Positions 28,176 to 37,097 of a DNA stretch of 64,000 nucleotides are shown here, one piece after another. The notes beneath the pieces were generated by a model that saw nothing but the letters and a program-made list of their open reading frames with translations, was not told where the DNA came from and did no database searches. Origin of the DNA: Legionellaceae bacterium (GTDB taxonomy: Bacteria; Pseudomonadota; Gammaproteobacteria; Legionellales; Legionellaceae); assembly GCA_020831865.1 (NCBI GenBank), contig JAFIFT010000019.1, positions 62,001-126,000 on the forward strand, given 5' to 3'. Position numbers and translations under genes: made by a program. Positions within the stretch are counted from its first letter, which is position 1. Each line of letters opens with the position of its first letter.

Positions 28176-29096
28176 CTAAAGCACAGGGCTAATCAAGGGT
28201 TGCCAAGCCTGGTTGGTAATGACAATTTCGGCCCCTTTTGCTTTCTGCTCCAGTGTATCGAGTTTTTCCAGTGTATCCTCATCTTTACTCAGGGCCGCCC
28301 GCCACTGCTGACTATCCAGATTCAGACCAGGCAATGCCGTAATGCGCAGCACTCTATCATCAATATGGATTTCGGAAGCATTCCCGGTGATACCCAGATT
28401 GACGTTGGAAACATAAGGAGGGGAGACCATGTTCATCGCCAATAATTTGCGATATAAAATCATCCCGTTAAAATCTTCTTTAATACGCGCCACCCCTTCT
28501 TCCAGAATCGTATTGGCTTGCTCGATACCATTTTTCCAGCCTTGTTCAATATAGGTTTGCCAGACATAACGTTCTTCTCGGGTTTTGGGCAAAAGGGTCA
28601 CATTCGGCATCTCGGGTTGCTTGAAATCCATCCATAAATATTGCCGCCAATTCGGCGCTGCCGTAATGAAGCGTGCCTGTTTGGCCACTTTATAGGTGCG
28701 GTTGGATACCCGTATGGTTTGGGTATCCGCCAGATTGAGGGTACGCCGTCCTTCCAGCAAGACCGGTGGCAAAACATTGTGCTCCAGCACCAGCGCATTA
28801 AAATCAAACACCTTATCCAGGGTACGTGCCTGTGAGCTCAGTTCTTTATTGATCCTCGCGGCACGTTGTGCCAGCGCGGACTGGGCGCCGAGACTCAGGG
28901 CAATTTCCTTCAAGGCCATTTCCCGAATTTTTCCCATTGACGGCACATTACGAATACTGCCTCCCGGCAAATTACCTAAGGCTTGCAAATTTTCGAGCGA
29001 ATCCATGGTGTACTCGCCAGAACGTGGATGATTTCCGGCACAGGCAAACAAAAGGGAGACCAAAGCAAAAAACAAACTACGAGTAAAATTTTGCAT
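28176..29096 (-). CDS. dotC: Dot/Icm outer membrane lipoprotein DotC
   Basis: Outer membrane lipoprotein that with DotD pilots DotH to the outer membrane in the Dot/Icm core complex. 306 residues. Signal MQNFTRSLFFALVSLLFAC gives a lipobox with Cys19. MGKIREMALKEIALSLGAQSA is the DotC hallmark. The frame is open to 29204, but only the ATG at 29096 gives a lipoprotein signal at the N-terminus. The start lies 20 bp inside the end of dotD. Confidence 0.94.
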   Translation of the reverse strand: MQNFTRSLFFALVSLLFACAGNHPRSGEYTMDSLENLQALGNLPGGSIRNVPSMGKIREMALKEIALSLGAQSALAQRAARINKELSSQARTLDKVFDFNALVLEHNVLPPVLLEGRRTLNLADTQTIRVSNRTYKVAKQARFITAAPNWRQYLWMDFKQPEMPNVTLLPKTREERYVWQTYIEQGWKNGIEQANTILEEGVARIKEDFNGMILYRKLLAMNMVSPPYVSNVNLGITGNASEIHIDDRVLRITALPGLNLDSQQWRAALSKDEDTLEKLDTLEQKAKGAEIVITNQAWQPLISPVL

Positions 29097-29562
29097 AGCG
29101 TAATTCAATAACCTGTTTATTGGGAAAAACATGTAAAGAAGCACGATTACCAGCCTGATAGTCAATATCACGCAGCAACTCCGACAGACTCTCGTCTTTT
29201 GCATCCAGGTTAATCAGTACCGGTATGGGAGGCACCTGGCCTATCACCTGCATGCGGTAATGCGCGGCATGCGCAATGCGCGCGGTCAGTTCTTCGATGG
29301 GGCCGGACCAGTCCACTGTGGCACGTGCCTGTAAGTTGTGCGCATTTGGGATACTGAGGACATTATCCTGTGCCGGCGGATACACCACTTTTTCCACCCG
29401 CGCCACATCCATCATGGAGCGGCTGATGTCCGTTGCGGCAAGCGCCAGTTTGATGCCCGCATCATCACTGGGGGTATTCATGGGCGGTTTTTTAAACGTT
29501 GTTGGTGAACAGGCGACCAGCAACAGAGGGGCTATCAACAACATCAGGCGATGAATCATCAT
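29077..29562 (-). CDS. dotD: Dot/Icm outer membrane lipoprotein DotD
   Basis: 161-residue lipoprotein with lipobox LLVAC (Cys18) and a C-terminal domain resembling a secretin N-domain (WSGPIEELTARIAHAAHYRM, then VLINLDAKDESLSELLRDI). It partners DotC in placing DotH. Either of two adjacent ATG codons could start translation. It heads the dotDCB transcript. A promoter candidate lies upstream, and element A begins about 50 bp beyond that. Confidence 0.93.
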   Translation of the reverse strand: MMIHRLMLLIAPLLLVACSPTTFKKPPMNTPSDDAGIKLALAATDISRSMMDVARVEKVVYPPAQDNVLSIPNAHNLQARATVDWSGPIEELTARIAHAAHYRMQVIGQVPPIPVLINLDAKDESLSELLRDIDYQAGNRASLHVFPNKQVIELRYAKFYS

Positions 29563-29595
29563 GAACTATGCTTTAGAACCGTATACAATATTACG

Positions 29596-29624
29596 ATTGA
29601 AACAGTCTACATGGGTCTTGTCAA
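29596..29624 (-). promoter_or_regulatory. Candidate dotD promoter
   Basis: On the minus strand a perfect TTGACA (29624-29619) is 17 bp before TTCAAT (29601-29596), about 34 bp ahead of the start codon. The -10 is weak (4 of 6). Confidence 0.42.
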
Positions 29625-29674
29625 GCGATTTTAAGCAGGGTAAACGCATCTGAATTGTGAACACTAAAAATCTC

Positions 29675-29715
29675 GTAACTCCCCACGTCATCCCGAGCGC
29701 AGCGAGGGATCTCCC
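29675..29715 (+). repeat. Left inverted repeat of element A
   Basis: 41 bp beginning GTAACTCCCCACGTCATCCC and ending GGGATCTCCC. It is an exact reverse complement of the right arm. It contains the internal palindrome ATCCC...GGGAT around the core GAGCGCAGCGA. Confidence 0.93.
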
Positions 29716-29784
29716 TGCATTGGCACATAATAAATTAATGTAAAAAACACTTGAAAAATTATGTAATTATGATCAAATAGCTGC

Positions 29785-30630
29785 ATGAAAGACTACGAAC
29801 AAATGATATCAACTCTTTTAGCAAAGATTGCTGAACTAGAAAAAGTCGTACAACAGCAAGCTGCAAGAATAGAGGAACTTGAAAAACGTCTAAACAAAAA
29901 CAGCAGCAACAGCTCAAAGCCACCATCAAGTGATGGGTTAAATAAACAGCCACGTACGACATCACTACGTGAAAAAGGAAAGCATGACAGCGGTGGGCAG
30001 AAAGGCCATAAGGGCGAAACACTAAAGCAAATCGAATCACCTGATATTGTCAAAAAGCATGCCCAGATTGTCGTCGTTCATTACTCTCAACGCCCGTGAC
30101 TAACATCATAAAGCGACAGGTTTTTGATATACCGCCACCAAAAATTCAAGTCACAGAACATCAGGCTGAAGTAACATATTGTGAATGTTGTCATAAAACG
30201 ATAACCGCTGCATTTCCTGCGGGTGTGCTTGCACCTGTCCAATATAGTGAAGTTATTCGTAGTTGGAGTTTGTATTAAAGCCATAACCGAGCATGACAAA
30301 GAACCATGGGCAAAAACCATGACGCGATTATTACGTGTTGCCCTTCGTTGTCGTCACTTTCATGGGCATCATGCAATACCTCTTGCTGCGGCTATGACAT
30401 TATAAACAAGACGTATTGAGGTTTCTTCATGATCCGGCTGTTCCTTTCACCAATAATGATGCTGAGCGTGCAAACAAAAAATATCCGGTGGTTTTCGTTC
30501 TCCACAAGGTGCTGAGCCATTTGCCCGCATACGGGGATTTATCAGTACGGTCCGTAAACGAGGATTCTGCATTATCAGTTCCATCCAGTCTATTTTTTCT
30601 GGTACTATCCCTGCGTTATCAGGAAGCTGA
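29785..30630 (+). pseudogene. Decayed IS66-family transposase (TnpC-type)
   Basis: Fragments in order but in different frames: an N-terminal coiled coil with NKNSSNSSKPPSSDG and GGQKGHKG (29785-30099); the zinc-binding part FDIPPPKIQVTEHQAEV...CECC (30096-30278); a remnant with RFLHDPAVPFTNNDAERANK, which holds the C-terminal DDE glutamate; and SGGFRSPQGAEPFARIRGF ending at a stop at 30630. At least two frameshifts and a large central deletion are implied, since a full protein is about 450-530 residues. No tnpA or tnpB genes are present. Confidence 0.88.
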
Positions 30631-30666
30631 GATCACAAAAAAGTCCAACAGAATAAGGAATACTGC

Positions 30667-30957
30667 ATGCATACGGAATCATACGTTTACCTTCTGGCCA
30701 ACCAACACAATAATGTTTTGTATACTGGTGTTACCAATGATTTGATACGCCGTGTTTATGAGCACAAGAATAAACTGGTGGCTGGATTTACTCAAAAATA
30801 CAATGTGGATCGACTCGTTTATTTTGAAGTTTGTTCAGGTATCGTCTTCGCCATTGAGCGAGAAAAGCAAATTAAAGGGTGGTCACGAAAAAAGAAGCAT
30901 GTTTTGATTAATACATTAAATCCTGAGTGGGATGATTTATCTCGATCGATATGCTAA
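30667..30957 (+). CDS. GIY-YIG endonuclease domain protein (element A)
   Basis: 96 residues making up almost exactly one GIY-YIG nuclease domain: YVYLLAN then LYTGVTNDLIRRVYEHK (the GIY and YIG strands with conserved Arg), the catalytic Glu in EREKQIKG, a basic patch SRKKK, and NPEWDDL. It belongs to the short UPF0213/YhbQ-like group, whose cellular role is poorly defined. AAGGA lies 8 bp before the ATG, so it has its own ribosome binding site. The frame is intact although the transposase next to it is ruined. Its stop is 16 bp from the right inverted repeat. About half of its residues match the element B protein by eye. Confidence 0.88.
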   Translation: MHTESYVYLLANQHNNVLYTGVTNDLIRRVYEHKNKLVAGFTQKYNVDRLVYFEVCSGIVFAIEREKQIKGWSRKKKHVLINTLNPEWDDLSRSIC

Positions 30958-30973
30958 AGCCCTTGCCACTCAC

Positions 30974-31014
30974 GGGAGATCCCTCGCTGCGCTCGGGATG
31001 ACGTGGGGAGTTAC
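30974..31014 (-). repeat. Right inverted repeat of element A
   Basis: Exact reverse complement of the left arm over all 41 bp. The direct repeat AAAATCTC follows immediately at 31015-31022. Confidence 0.93.
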
Positions 31015-31084
31015 AAAATCTCCTTTTTGCCTACATACTGCGCTTTATGCATGGTATCCAAACGACCTTGGACGAGGTTAGGAG

Positions 31085-31115
31085 CTGGATTCCGCGCATA
31101 AAGCGCGGAATCCAG
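31085..31115. repeat. REP-like perfect hairpin near rsmD
   Basis: CTGGATTCCGCGC pairs perfectly with GCGCGGAATCCAG around ATAAA. It resembles the 'GGATTCC...GGAATCC' REP-type palindromes scattered in many bacterial genomes. It lies between element A and the rsmD stop and may also act as the rsmD terminator. Confidence 0.65.
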
Positions 31116-31246
31116 GCATTTTGATTTTAAAAGGTTCGTTTAGATGCGGTTACTCTGCGATTTTAAGCGCCGTGTCCGCTGTCTCAAAAAACGAAGAACA
31201 GAAAAAAATCATCCCCCAAAATTTCAGCTTGCGCGCCGGGAAAAGA

Positions 31247-31810
31247 TCAGGATGAGCGCCCTCCCGCCTTCCGTTGATATAAGCGATAACTGACCTGGCC
31301 CGCCTGTTTGCATTTAAGGCACTGCAAACGCTCATCGTCCAAGGTCCAATCCTGAGCCGCCTCAACATAGAGCAGAGCCTCACGCCCCAAACAGGCGCCC
31401 TGCAAGAGTGCGTCAATACAGTCAGACCAGTACTGTTTCGCAAAGGGTGGATCCAGAAAGACAATATCAAAGGGGACATTCTGCCGCGCCATAAAGCGCA
31501 GCGCATCTTCGAGCAGCACATGAACGGCGGGATCTGAAAACTGTGCTGCGGTTTTTTGTAAATGCGCATACACCTTGGGATTGTTTTCCAGCAGGACAAC
31601 CTCGGACGCGCCTCTCGACAGCGCCTCAAACCCCAGCGCCCCGCTGCCGGCAAAGGCATCCAGACAGCGCGCACCGGCAATGTCGCGCATCAACCAGTTA
31701 AACAGGGTTTCCCGGACCCGAGCTGTCGTTGGGCGCAGACCAAGGGCTTCAGGTACTGACAATTTTTTTCCCCGGTATTTGCCACCGATAATCCGTATAC
31801 CCGGTTTCAC
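31247..31810 (-). CDS. rsmD: 16S rRNA (guanine966-N2)-methyltransferase RsmD
   Basis: Methylates G966 of 16S rRNA in the 30S subunit. 187 residues with IIGGKYRGKKL, RPTTARVRETLFNWL, the SAM-binding DAFAGSGALGFEALSRGA and the catalytic DPPF. Its start overlaps the stop of the upstream M16 peptidase gene by 4 bp, the last of a three-gene minus-strand operon. Confidence 0.94.
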   Translation of the reverse strand: MKPGIRIIGGKYRGKKLSVPEALGLRPTTARVRETLFNWLMRDIAGARCLDAFAGSGALGFEALSRGASEVVLLENNPKVYAHLQKTAAQFSDPAVHVLLEDALRFMARQNVPFDIVFLDPPFAKQYWSDCIDALLQGACLGREALLYVEAAQDWTLDDERLQCLKCKQAGQVSYRLYQRKAGGRSS

Positions 31811-33114
31811 TGCGGACCTACTTCGACCAACAGTAAATGTTCCGGCTTGATCAACTGCTGCATAGCGCTACGAATCTGCTCCACGGTCACGGCAGCGATA
31901 TTTTTCGGATAATCCCGCAGGTAATGCTCAGGCAAATTATAAAAAAGCATGCGTAACAGTAGATCTGCAATCTGCCGATTGCTGGCCAGATTCAATGGAA
32001 AACTACCCGTCAGATATTGCTTGGCAGCGGCCAGCTCTTCCGCGCTCGGCCCTTCTTGCACAAAGTGCTGCAAAATAGAGCGGCTCAATTCCAGCGCCTC
32101 CTTGCTTTGCTGCGTCTTGGTCGATAAACCAATTACAAATGGCCCTCTGCCCTCCAAAGGCGGCAGTTGACTGACCACCCCATAAGTCAGGCCTCTTTTT
32201 TCACGTACTTCTTCGCCCAGACGGGAGACCAGCGGGCTACCACCCAGAATATAATTCCCGACCAACAGGGGAAAGTAGTTCTCGGACTGGTAGCGGATAC
32301 CCAACTGCCCGAGACGCAGAAAACGTTGCGAGGAAGGGAAGACCTCATCTACTTGCAGACTACGTTGCAAGGGCTTGGCCAATGGTACCGGTTCGGCAGC
32401 CTGGCCGGCCGGCAGACTTTTGCTCATCGTGTCTGCCACGGCTTTTGCCTGCGCCGTACTCAGATCACCCACCAGGACTAAATAAGCATTAGCCGCCACA
32501 TAATAGCGCTGATAAAACTGTTGTACCTGCTCCAGCGTTATCGCCTTCACCGTCTCCTGCTGACCCAGCACCGCATGGGCATACGGGTGGCTACCATACA
32601 ATCTTCGATAAAATACATCGGTCGCCACCTGATCGGCAGACTCTTCTTTTTGCGTAATCAAGGTCAGCTGGCGTTGCTGTTCACGCTGGAAATCCTTTCG
32701 GTGAAATCTGGCCTGCGCAAGGGTCTCCGTAAACGTTCGGAGCGCCTGAGCATAAGCGGCAGGCGCCGTCAGACTACGCAGGCTATATACCGACATATCG
32801 CGATGCGCAGATCCGGAAAACTGGGCACCAACTGACTCAAACTGCTCGGCAATGGCATCGGCATCCATCGTTTTGCTGGCATTGCCAATCAGGCTGGCGG
32901 TCAAACTGCTCAAGCCATAGTGCGCGCCATCATAGGCGGAACCGGCGCGAAACGCCAGGCGCAATTCCAGCATCGGCACCTCAGGTGCCGGATAAAAAAC
33001 AACACGCATCCCTTCTTCGGTCTGCCAGCGCTGACTAACCAACTCCTGACTCGCCGCCGTACTGGCCGCGAGCACACTCAAGCCGGCAACCAGGAAAAAC
33101 CATATTCTCTTCAT
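31807..33114 (-). CDS. M16 family peptidase homologue, non-catalytic partner
   Basis: 435 residues with a signal peptide (MKRIWFFLVAGLSVLAASTA) and the M16 fold, but without the HxxEH zinc motif; the matching place reads AHYGLSS. The C-terminal arginine/tyrosine substrate motif EKRGLTYGV is kept. This is the usual division of labour in two-subunit M16 proteases: one subunit cuts, the other helps hold the peptide. It overlaps the catalytic gene by 4 bp. The location should be periplasmic. Confidence 0.88.
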   Translation of the reverse strand: MKRIWFFLVAGLSVLAASTAASQELVSQRWQTEEGMRVVFYPAPEVPMLELRLAFRAGSAYDGAHYGLSSLTASLIGNASKTMDADAIAEQFESVGAQFSGSAHRDMSVYSLRSLTAPAAYAQALRTFTETLAQARFHRKDFQREQQRQLTLITQKEESADQVATDVFYRRLYGSHPYAHAVLGQQETVKAITLEQVQQFYQRYYVAANAYLVLVGDLSTAQAKAVADTMSKSLPAGQAAEPVPLAKPLQRSLQVDEVFPSSQRFLRLGQLGIRYQSENYFPLLVGNYILGGSPLVSRLGEEVREKRGLTYGVVSQLPPLEGRGPFVIGLSTKTQQSKEALELSRSILQHFVQEGPSAEELAAAKQYLTGSFPLNLASNRQIADLLLRMLFYNLPEHYLRDYPKNIAAVTVEQIRSAMQQLIKPEHLLLVEVGPQ

Positions 33115-34436
33115 GCTGCTTTCCTCCGCGATGACAGTGGCACCAGTTCCGCGCGTGTCAGATTACGCGCGATCAGGTATAAATTGGCAACGTCCTGGAC
33201 TTGCTCGGCACGAATTGCCTGTAATTGTTCGACAAAATGATCCCCCATTCGCCAGCCCAGACCGACGGTTTCCAATAACCCCATTTCCATGGCCTGGCCA
33301 AATAAAGAATCTTTTTCAAAGGTTTTCTGGGCAATCAGCTGTGTTTTCACCCGCTCCAGTTCCTCAGGGCTTATCGCTTCGTTCTGCAGGCGGCTGATTT
33401 GCGCCAGAATATCCTGCTCCACCTGTGCCAGTCCTTCCGGATGCGCCGGTGTTGCCGCAATAATAAACTGACTGTCATAGCGAGCAAAGGGGTTGTAATA
33501 GGCCTCTACCGAGCTGGCACTCTGTTTTTTACGAATCATTTCCTTGGCAAAGCGCGCGCTCTCGCCTCCGCTCAATACTCCGGCCAGGACTTCCAATGCA
33601 TAAGGATGCCATTCCACTTTCGCTGACTTGAGTGACGGCACACGATAGCCATTCATCATCATAGGCATCTTGGCGGGAACCTCAATGTTTACGGTTTTCT
33701 TGCCCAGCGACTCCGGTTCAGGAAAATTTTTACGGTGTTGACTGCGGCCTGGTTCCAAATGCGCAAAATGTTCTTTTGCCAGTTTGAAAACCTCCGCAGC
33801 CTGCACATCACCGACTACGACCAGTACGGCATTACGCGGCGCATAGTAGTCGACATACCATTGTTTCAATTCCGAGGCTTGCATTTGTTCCAGGTCACTC
33901 ATCCAGCCTATCACCGGATGCTGATAGGGCGGCGCCAGGTGAGCGGTTGCCATAAAGCGCTCATACAGCACACCCTGGGGATTGTCATCGGTGCGCAGAC
34001 GCCGTTCTTCACGCACGACCTTGATTTCCTTGGCAAACTCCGCCTCGTCAATCACCAGATCGCGCATACGTGCCGCTTCCAGTTTCAAGGCCAGTGGCAA
34101 TTGGCTGGCTGCAATTTTTTCAAAATACGCAGTGTAATCATTGCTGGTAAAGGCATTTTCCTGTCCACCAACCCCGGCGATGGTTTTGGAAAAATACCCC
34201 GGCGGGTAGGTACGAGTCCCCTTAAACATCATATGTTCCAGTGCATGCGCCAGTCCGGTCTTACCCGGTACTTCATCAGCCGAACCCACATTATACCAGA
34301 GCATGACGATGGCAACAGGAGCCCGATGATCCGGCTTTACCAATACTTTTAAACCGTTTTCCAATTGATATTCCTGCACGTCGGCACAAGCCAGCGACGC
34401 CACCAGGGATAAAAGCAATAGAAATATTTGCCGCAT
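33111..34436 (-). CDS. M16 family zinc metallopeptidase, catalytic subunit
   Basis: 441 residues. Signal peptide MRQIFLLLLSLVASLACA, then the inverted zinc motif HxxEH at H64-A-L-E67-H68 (HALEHMMFKG) and the distal glutamate in EFAKEIKVVREERR. A periplasmic peptide-degrading enzyme that pairs with the next gene. GAGGAG precedes the ATG. It is divergent from ftsY. Confidence 0.9.
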   Translation of the reverse strand: MRQIFLLLLSLVASLACADVQEYQLENGLKVLVKPDHRAPVAIVMLWYNVGSADEVPGKTGLAHALEHMMFKGTRTYPPGYFSKTIAGVGGQENAFTSNDYTAYFEKIAASQLPLALKLEAARMRDLVIDEAEFAKEIKVVREERRLRTDDNPQGVLYERFMATAHLAPPYQHPVIGWMSDLEQMQASELKQWYVDYYAPRNAVLVVVGDVQAAEVFKLAKEHFAHLEPGRSQHRKNFPEPESLGKKTVNIEVPAKMPMMMNGYRVPSLKSAKVEWHPYALEVLAGVLSGGESARFAKEMIRKKQSASSVEAYYNPFARYDSQFIIAATPAHPEGLAQVEQDILAQISRLQNEAISPEELERVKTQLIAQKTFEKDSLFGQAMEMGLLETVGLGWRMGDHFVEQLQAIRAEQVQDVANLYLIARNLTRAELVPLSSRRKAA

Positions 34437-34439
34437 GGA

Positions 34440-34469
34440 TTAACTCCTCAAGCAAAAAAGTGATAGAAT
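34440..34469 (+). promoter_or_regulatory. Candidate ftsY promoter
   Basis: TTAACT is 18 bp before TAGAAT, with 27 bp from the -10 to the ftsY ATG. The -35 region overlaps the ribosome binding site of the divergent peptidase gene. Confidence 0.4.
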
Positions 34470-34496
34470 TTCACATTTGAACGGATTTGTATAGAC

Positions 34497-35522
34497 ATGA
34501 TTAAATGGTTTCGTAAAAGCAAGACCGATTCACTGACGGGTACCGAAACGGAAACTACCGACTCCCCCCTGCCCATTGAGGAAGAAAACCCCTCGGATCC
34601 CAAAGGCTTTTTTTCTCGCCTCAAAGACCGGCTTGGTAAAACGCGTCAACAGGTTGGGGACAGCATTGGCCGCTTGCTCCTTGGACAAAAAAAGGTGGAT
34701 GCCGCCCTGCTGGAGGAATTGGAAACCTTGCTGCTCTCTGCCGATCTGGGCATAGACACCACCCGCGACATCATTGATGAACTGACTGAACGCCTGGCAC
34801 GGCACGAACTGGCGGACGGCGACGCCTTATACCGCAACTTGAAAACCTTATTGAAACAAAAAATGTCTGACTGCACCCAGACCTTACAGACAGAGGGGCA
34901 GAACGGGCCGTTTGTGATTCTGATGGTGGGGATTAATGGCGCGGGTAAAACCACCACTATCGGCAAGCTGGCCAAACAGTTTCAACAGCAAGGTAAAAAA
35001 GTCATGCTGGCTGCCGGAGACACCTTTCGTGCTGCGGCGGTCGAGCAACTGCAAGTGTGGGGCGAACGCAACCATATTCCCGTTATTGCGCAACATACCG
35101 GCGCCGACAGTGCCTCCGTACTCTATGATGCGCTGCAATCGGCAAAAGCCAGAAACATGGATATCCTGATTGCAGATACTGCCGGGCGTCTGCACACCCA
35201 GGCTGGTCTGATGGAGGAGTTAAAAAAGGTAAAACGGGTCCTGCAAAAACTCGACCCCAGCGCACCCCATGAAGTCATGCTGGTGCTCGATGCCAGTATC
35301 GGCCAAAATGCGGTCAATCAAGCCAGAGAATTTAACCAGGCGGTACCGTTGACCGGTATTACCATGACCAAACTCGATGGCACTGCCCGCGGTGGAATTT
35401 TATTTGCTATTGCGCATCATTTAAAGATACCATTCCGATATATAGGGATAGGTGAGGGCATTGATGATCTGCGTCCTTTTGATGCGCAGTTATTCGTCGA
35501 CGCATTATTCAATGATGATTAA
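34497..35522 (+). CDS. ftsY: Signal recognition particle receptor FtsY
   Basis: GTPase that receives ribosome-SRP complexes at the inner membrane. 341 residues: a short acidic N-terminus (about 1-45, rich in Glu/Asp/Thr), the helical N domain, then the G domain with GINGAGKTTTIGKLA, DTFRAAAVEQL, DTAGR and TKLDGTARGG. It is much shorter than E. coli FtsY (497) because the A domain is nearly missing, as in many bacteria. It overlaps ftsE. Confidence 0.95.
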   Translation: MIKWFRKSKTDSLTGTETETTDSPLPIEEENPSDPKGFFSRLKDRLGKTRQQVGDSIGRLLLGQKKVDAALLEELETLLLSADLGIDTTRDIIDELTERLARHELADGDALYRNLKTLLKQKMSDCTQTLQTEGQNGPFVILMVGINGAGKTTTIGKLAKQFQQQGKKVMLAAGDTFRAAAVEQLQVWGERNHIPVIAQHTGADSASVLYDALQSAKARNMDILIADTAGRLHTQAGLMEELKKVKRVLQKLDPSAPHEVMLVLDASIGQNAVNQAREFNQAVPLTGITMTKLDGTARGGILFAIAHHLKIPFRYIGIGEGIDDLRPFDAQLFVDALFNDD

Positions 35523-36165
35523 TTTCACACAAGTCAGCAAGCGGTATCCGGGAGGCTTTGAAGCCCTCAATCAAGTCAATTTCAGCCTTGAAAAAGGCGA
35601 AATGGCCTTTTTAACCGGGCATTCCGGCGCAGGGAAAAGCACGCTTTTAAAACTTATCGCCGGCCTGGAGCAACCCAGCAGCGGCCAGATTCGCGTCAAC
35701 CATCGTTCACTGAGTCAACTCAATCGCCACCATCTGGCTATTCATCGCCAACGGCTGGGCATTACCTTCCAAGCCCCCAGCCTACTGCAAGACCGCAGCG
35801 TGTTTGAGAACGTTGCCCTGCCCCTGCGGATTCAAGGCAGTCATCCGCATACCATCCAGAAACGTGTCTGCGCGGCCCTGGACCGGGTAGGATTGCTCAA
35901 TAAAGCCAAACTGCAGCCCTTGCATTTGTCGGGTGGTGAGCAACAACGGGTCGGCATTGCCCGTGCCGTTGTGCACAAACCGGATCTGTTGCTGGCCGAT
36001 GAGCCTACGGGTAATCTGGATCCGGAATTATCAACCGAGATCTTTCGCCTCTTTGCGCAACTGAATCAAGCCGGCATGAGCGTACTGATCGCCACCCATG
36101 ATCTGGCGCTGATAGCCGCCATGCCCCATCGCATCCTGATGCTCAAAAAAGGACGCTTATGTTAG
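35515..36165 (+). CDS. ftsE: Cell division ATP-binding protein FtsE
   Basis: ABC ATPase that with FtsX controls septal peptidoglycan hydrolases. 216 residues starting [14 protein letters not shown], Walker [14 protein letters not shown], signature [14 protein letters not shown] and Walker [13 protein letters not shown]. The frame is open from 35452, but MINFTQVSK aligns with family starts; a second ATG three bases earlier is equally possible. It lies 8 bp inside ftsY. Confidence 0.94.
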   Translation: MINFTQVSKRYPGGFEALNQVNFSLEKGEMAFLTGHSGAGKSTLLKLIAGLEQPSSGQIRVNHRSLSQLNRHHLAIHRQRLGITFQAPSLLQDRSVFENVALPLRIQGSHPHTIQKRVCAALDRVGLLNKAKLQPLHLSGGEQQRVGIARAVVHKPDLLLADEPTGNLDPELSTEIFRLFAQLNQAGMSVLIATHDLALIAAMPHRILMLKKGRLC

Positions 36166-37088
36166 CCAGAATGCGTCATTATTTCAGTTTTCATGGCCAG
36201 GCGCTGCAACAAAGCCTCTCCCAGATGATGCGCCAACCGCTCTCCACTGTGGCAACCTGGCTGGTACTGGCCATTACGCTGACCCTGCCCACCTTGTTTT
36301 GGACTGCCGCTGATAATCTGCGCGCATTGAGTTCCCAATGGGATATCAGAGGCCAGTTAACCGTCTACTACGACAGCACACTGCCCGAGGAAACCATCAA
36401 CGCCCTGCATGGTCAGATCCACAATCTCGAGGCCGTTGCCGATACCCGTTTTATCTCCGCCGAGGCAGCCCTGAACCAGTTGCAGCAGGAAGAAGGCATG
36501 CAGGACGTCTTGCGGGATCTCCCGGAAAATCCACTGCCCGCTGCCAGTATCGTCATTCCGCGCCTTGGCCAGCAGGACACCGCTTCCTTAACCGCATTGC
36601 AAGCCCAATTACAGGCACTGCCGGGGGTCGAGCAGGTGAAAGTCGATCTGCAATGGATTCAACGCCTGAAAGCAATTTTTAGTGTAATACAGCAAGTGGC
36701 CCATCTGATCATTGCCTTACTGGCCACAGCCGTTGTGTTCATTATCGCCAATACCCTACGACTCACCATGCAACATCAGCAGGATGAAATCCGCATCCTC
36801 AAACTCGTTGGTGCCCCCGATCGCTTTATCCTTCGTCCTTTTTTATATGCCGGTCTTCTGTATGGGCTTTTTTCCGCCATCCTGGCAATTATCCTGAGCA
36901 ATATTGTGTTGGCCATGCTGGGTCTTCGTCTGCACCAGTTACTGGCCAACTATGGCATTGACTGGCAACTGGATCATTTAAGCCTGCGTGAAACCGCTCT
37001 TATTATCATTTCGGCCACCCTGCTCGGCTGGCTGGCAGCACGACTGGCCGTAAAAAAACAATTGCAGGCCATTGAGCCGGCAATTTAA
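36159..37088 (+). CDS. ftsX: Cell division protein FtsX
   Basis: Membrane partner of FtsE. 309 residues: a cytoplasmic N-terminus, a transmembrane helix near 30-48, a periplasmic domain (about 50-175), then three helices. HQQDEIRILKLVGAPDRFILRPF is the FtsX signature and the end KKQLQAIEPAI matches the family. It starts 7 bp inside ftsE. The order ftsY-ftsE-ftsX is the same as in E. coli. Confidence 0.94.
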   Translation: MLARMRHYFSFHGQALQQSLSQMMRQPLSTVATWLVLAITLTLPTLFWTAADNLRALSSQWDIRGQLTVYYDSTLPEETINALHGQIHNLEAVADTRFISAEAALNQLQQEEGMQDVLRDLPENPLPAASIVIPRLGQQDTASLTALQAQLQALPGVEQVKVDLQWIQRLKAIFSVIQQVAHLIIALLATAVVFIIANTLRLTMQHQQDEIRILKLVGAPDRFILRPFLYAGLLYGLFSAILAIILSNIVLAMLGLRLHQLLANYGIDWQLDHLSLRETALIIISATLLGWLAARLAVKKQLQAIEPAI

Positions 37089-37097
37089 CCAGGCCTG

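Larger units (their letters stand above)
29675..31014 (+). mobile_element. Element A: IS66-type insertion with GIY-YIG passenger gene
   Basis: A 1340-bp unit bounded by 41-bp perfect inverted repeats whose outer ends read GTAA, as in IS66-family elements. The sequence AAAATCTC occurs directly outside both ends (29667-29674 and 31015-31022): an 8-bp target duplication, the size IS66 elements make. Inside are a decayed IS66 transposase and an intact GIY-YIG nuclease gene. It sits between the dotD promoter and the rsmD 3' end. The transposase cannot be active, so any recent movement would have needed help in trans. The perfect arms and intact target duplication imply a fairly recent insertion or ongoing repair of the ends. 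Confidence 0.82.
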
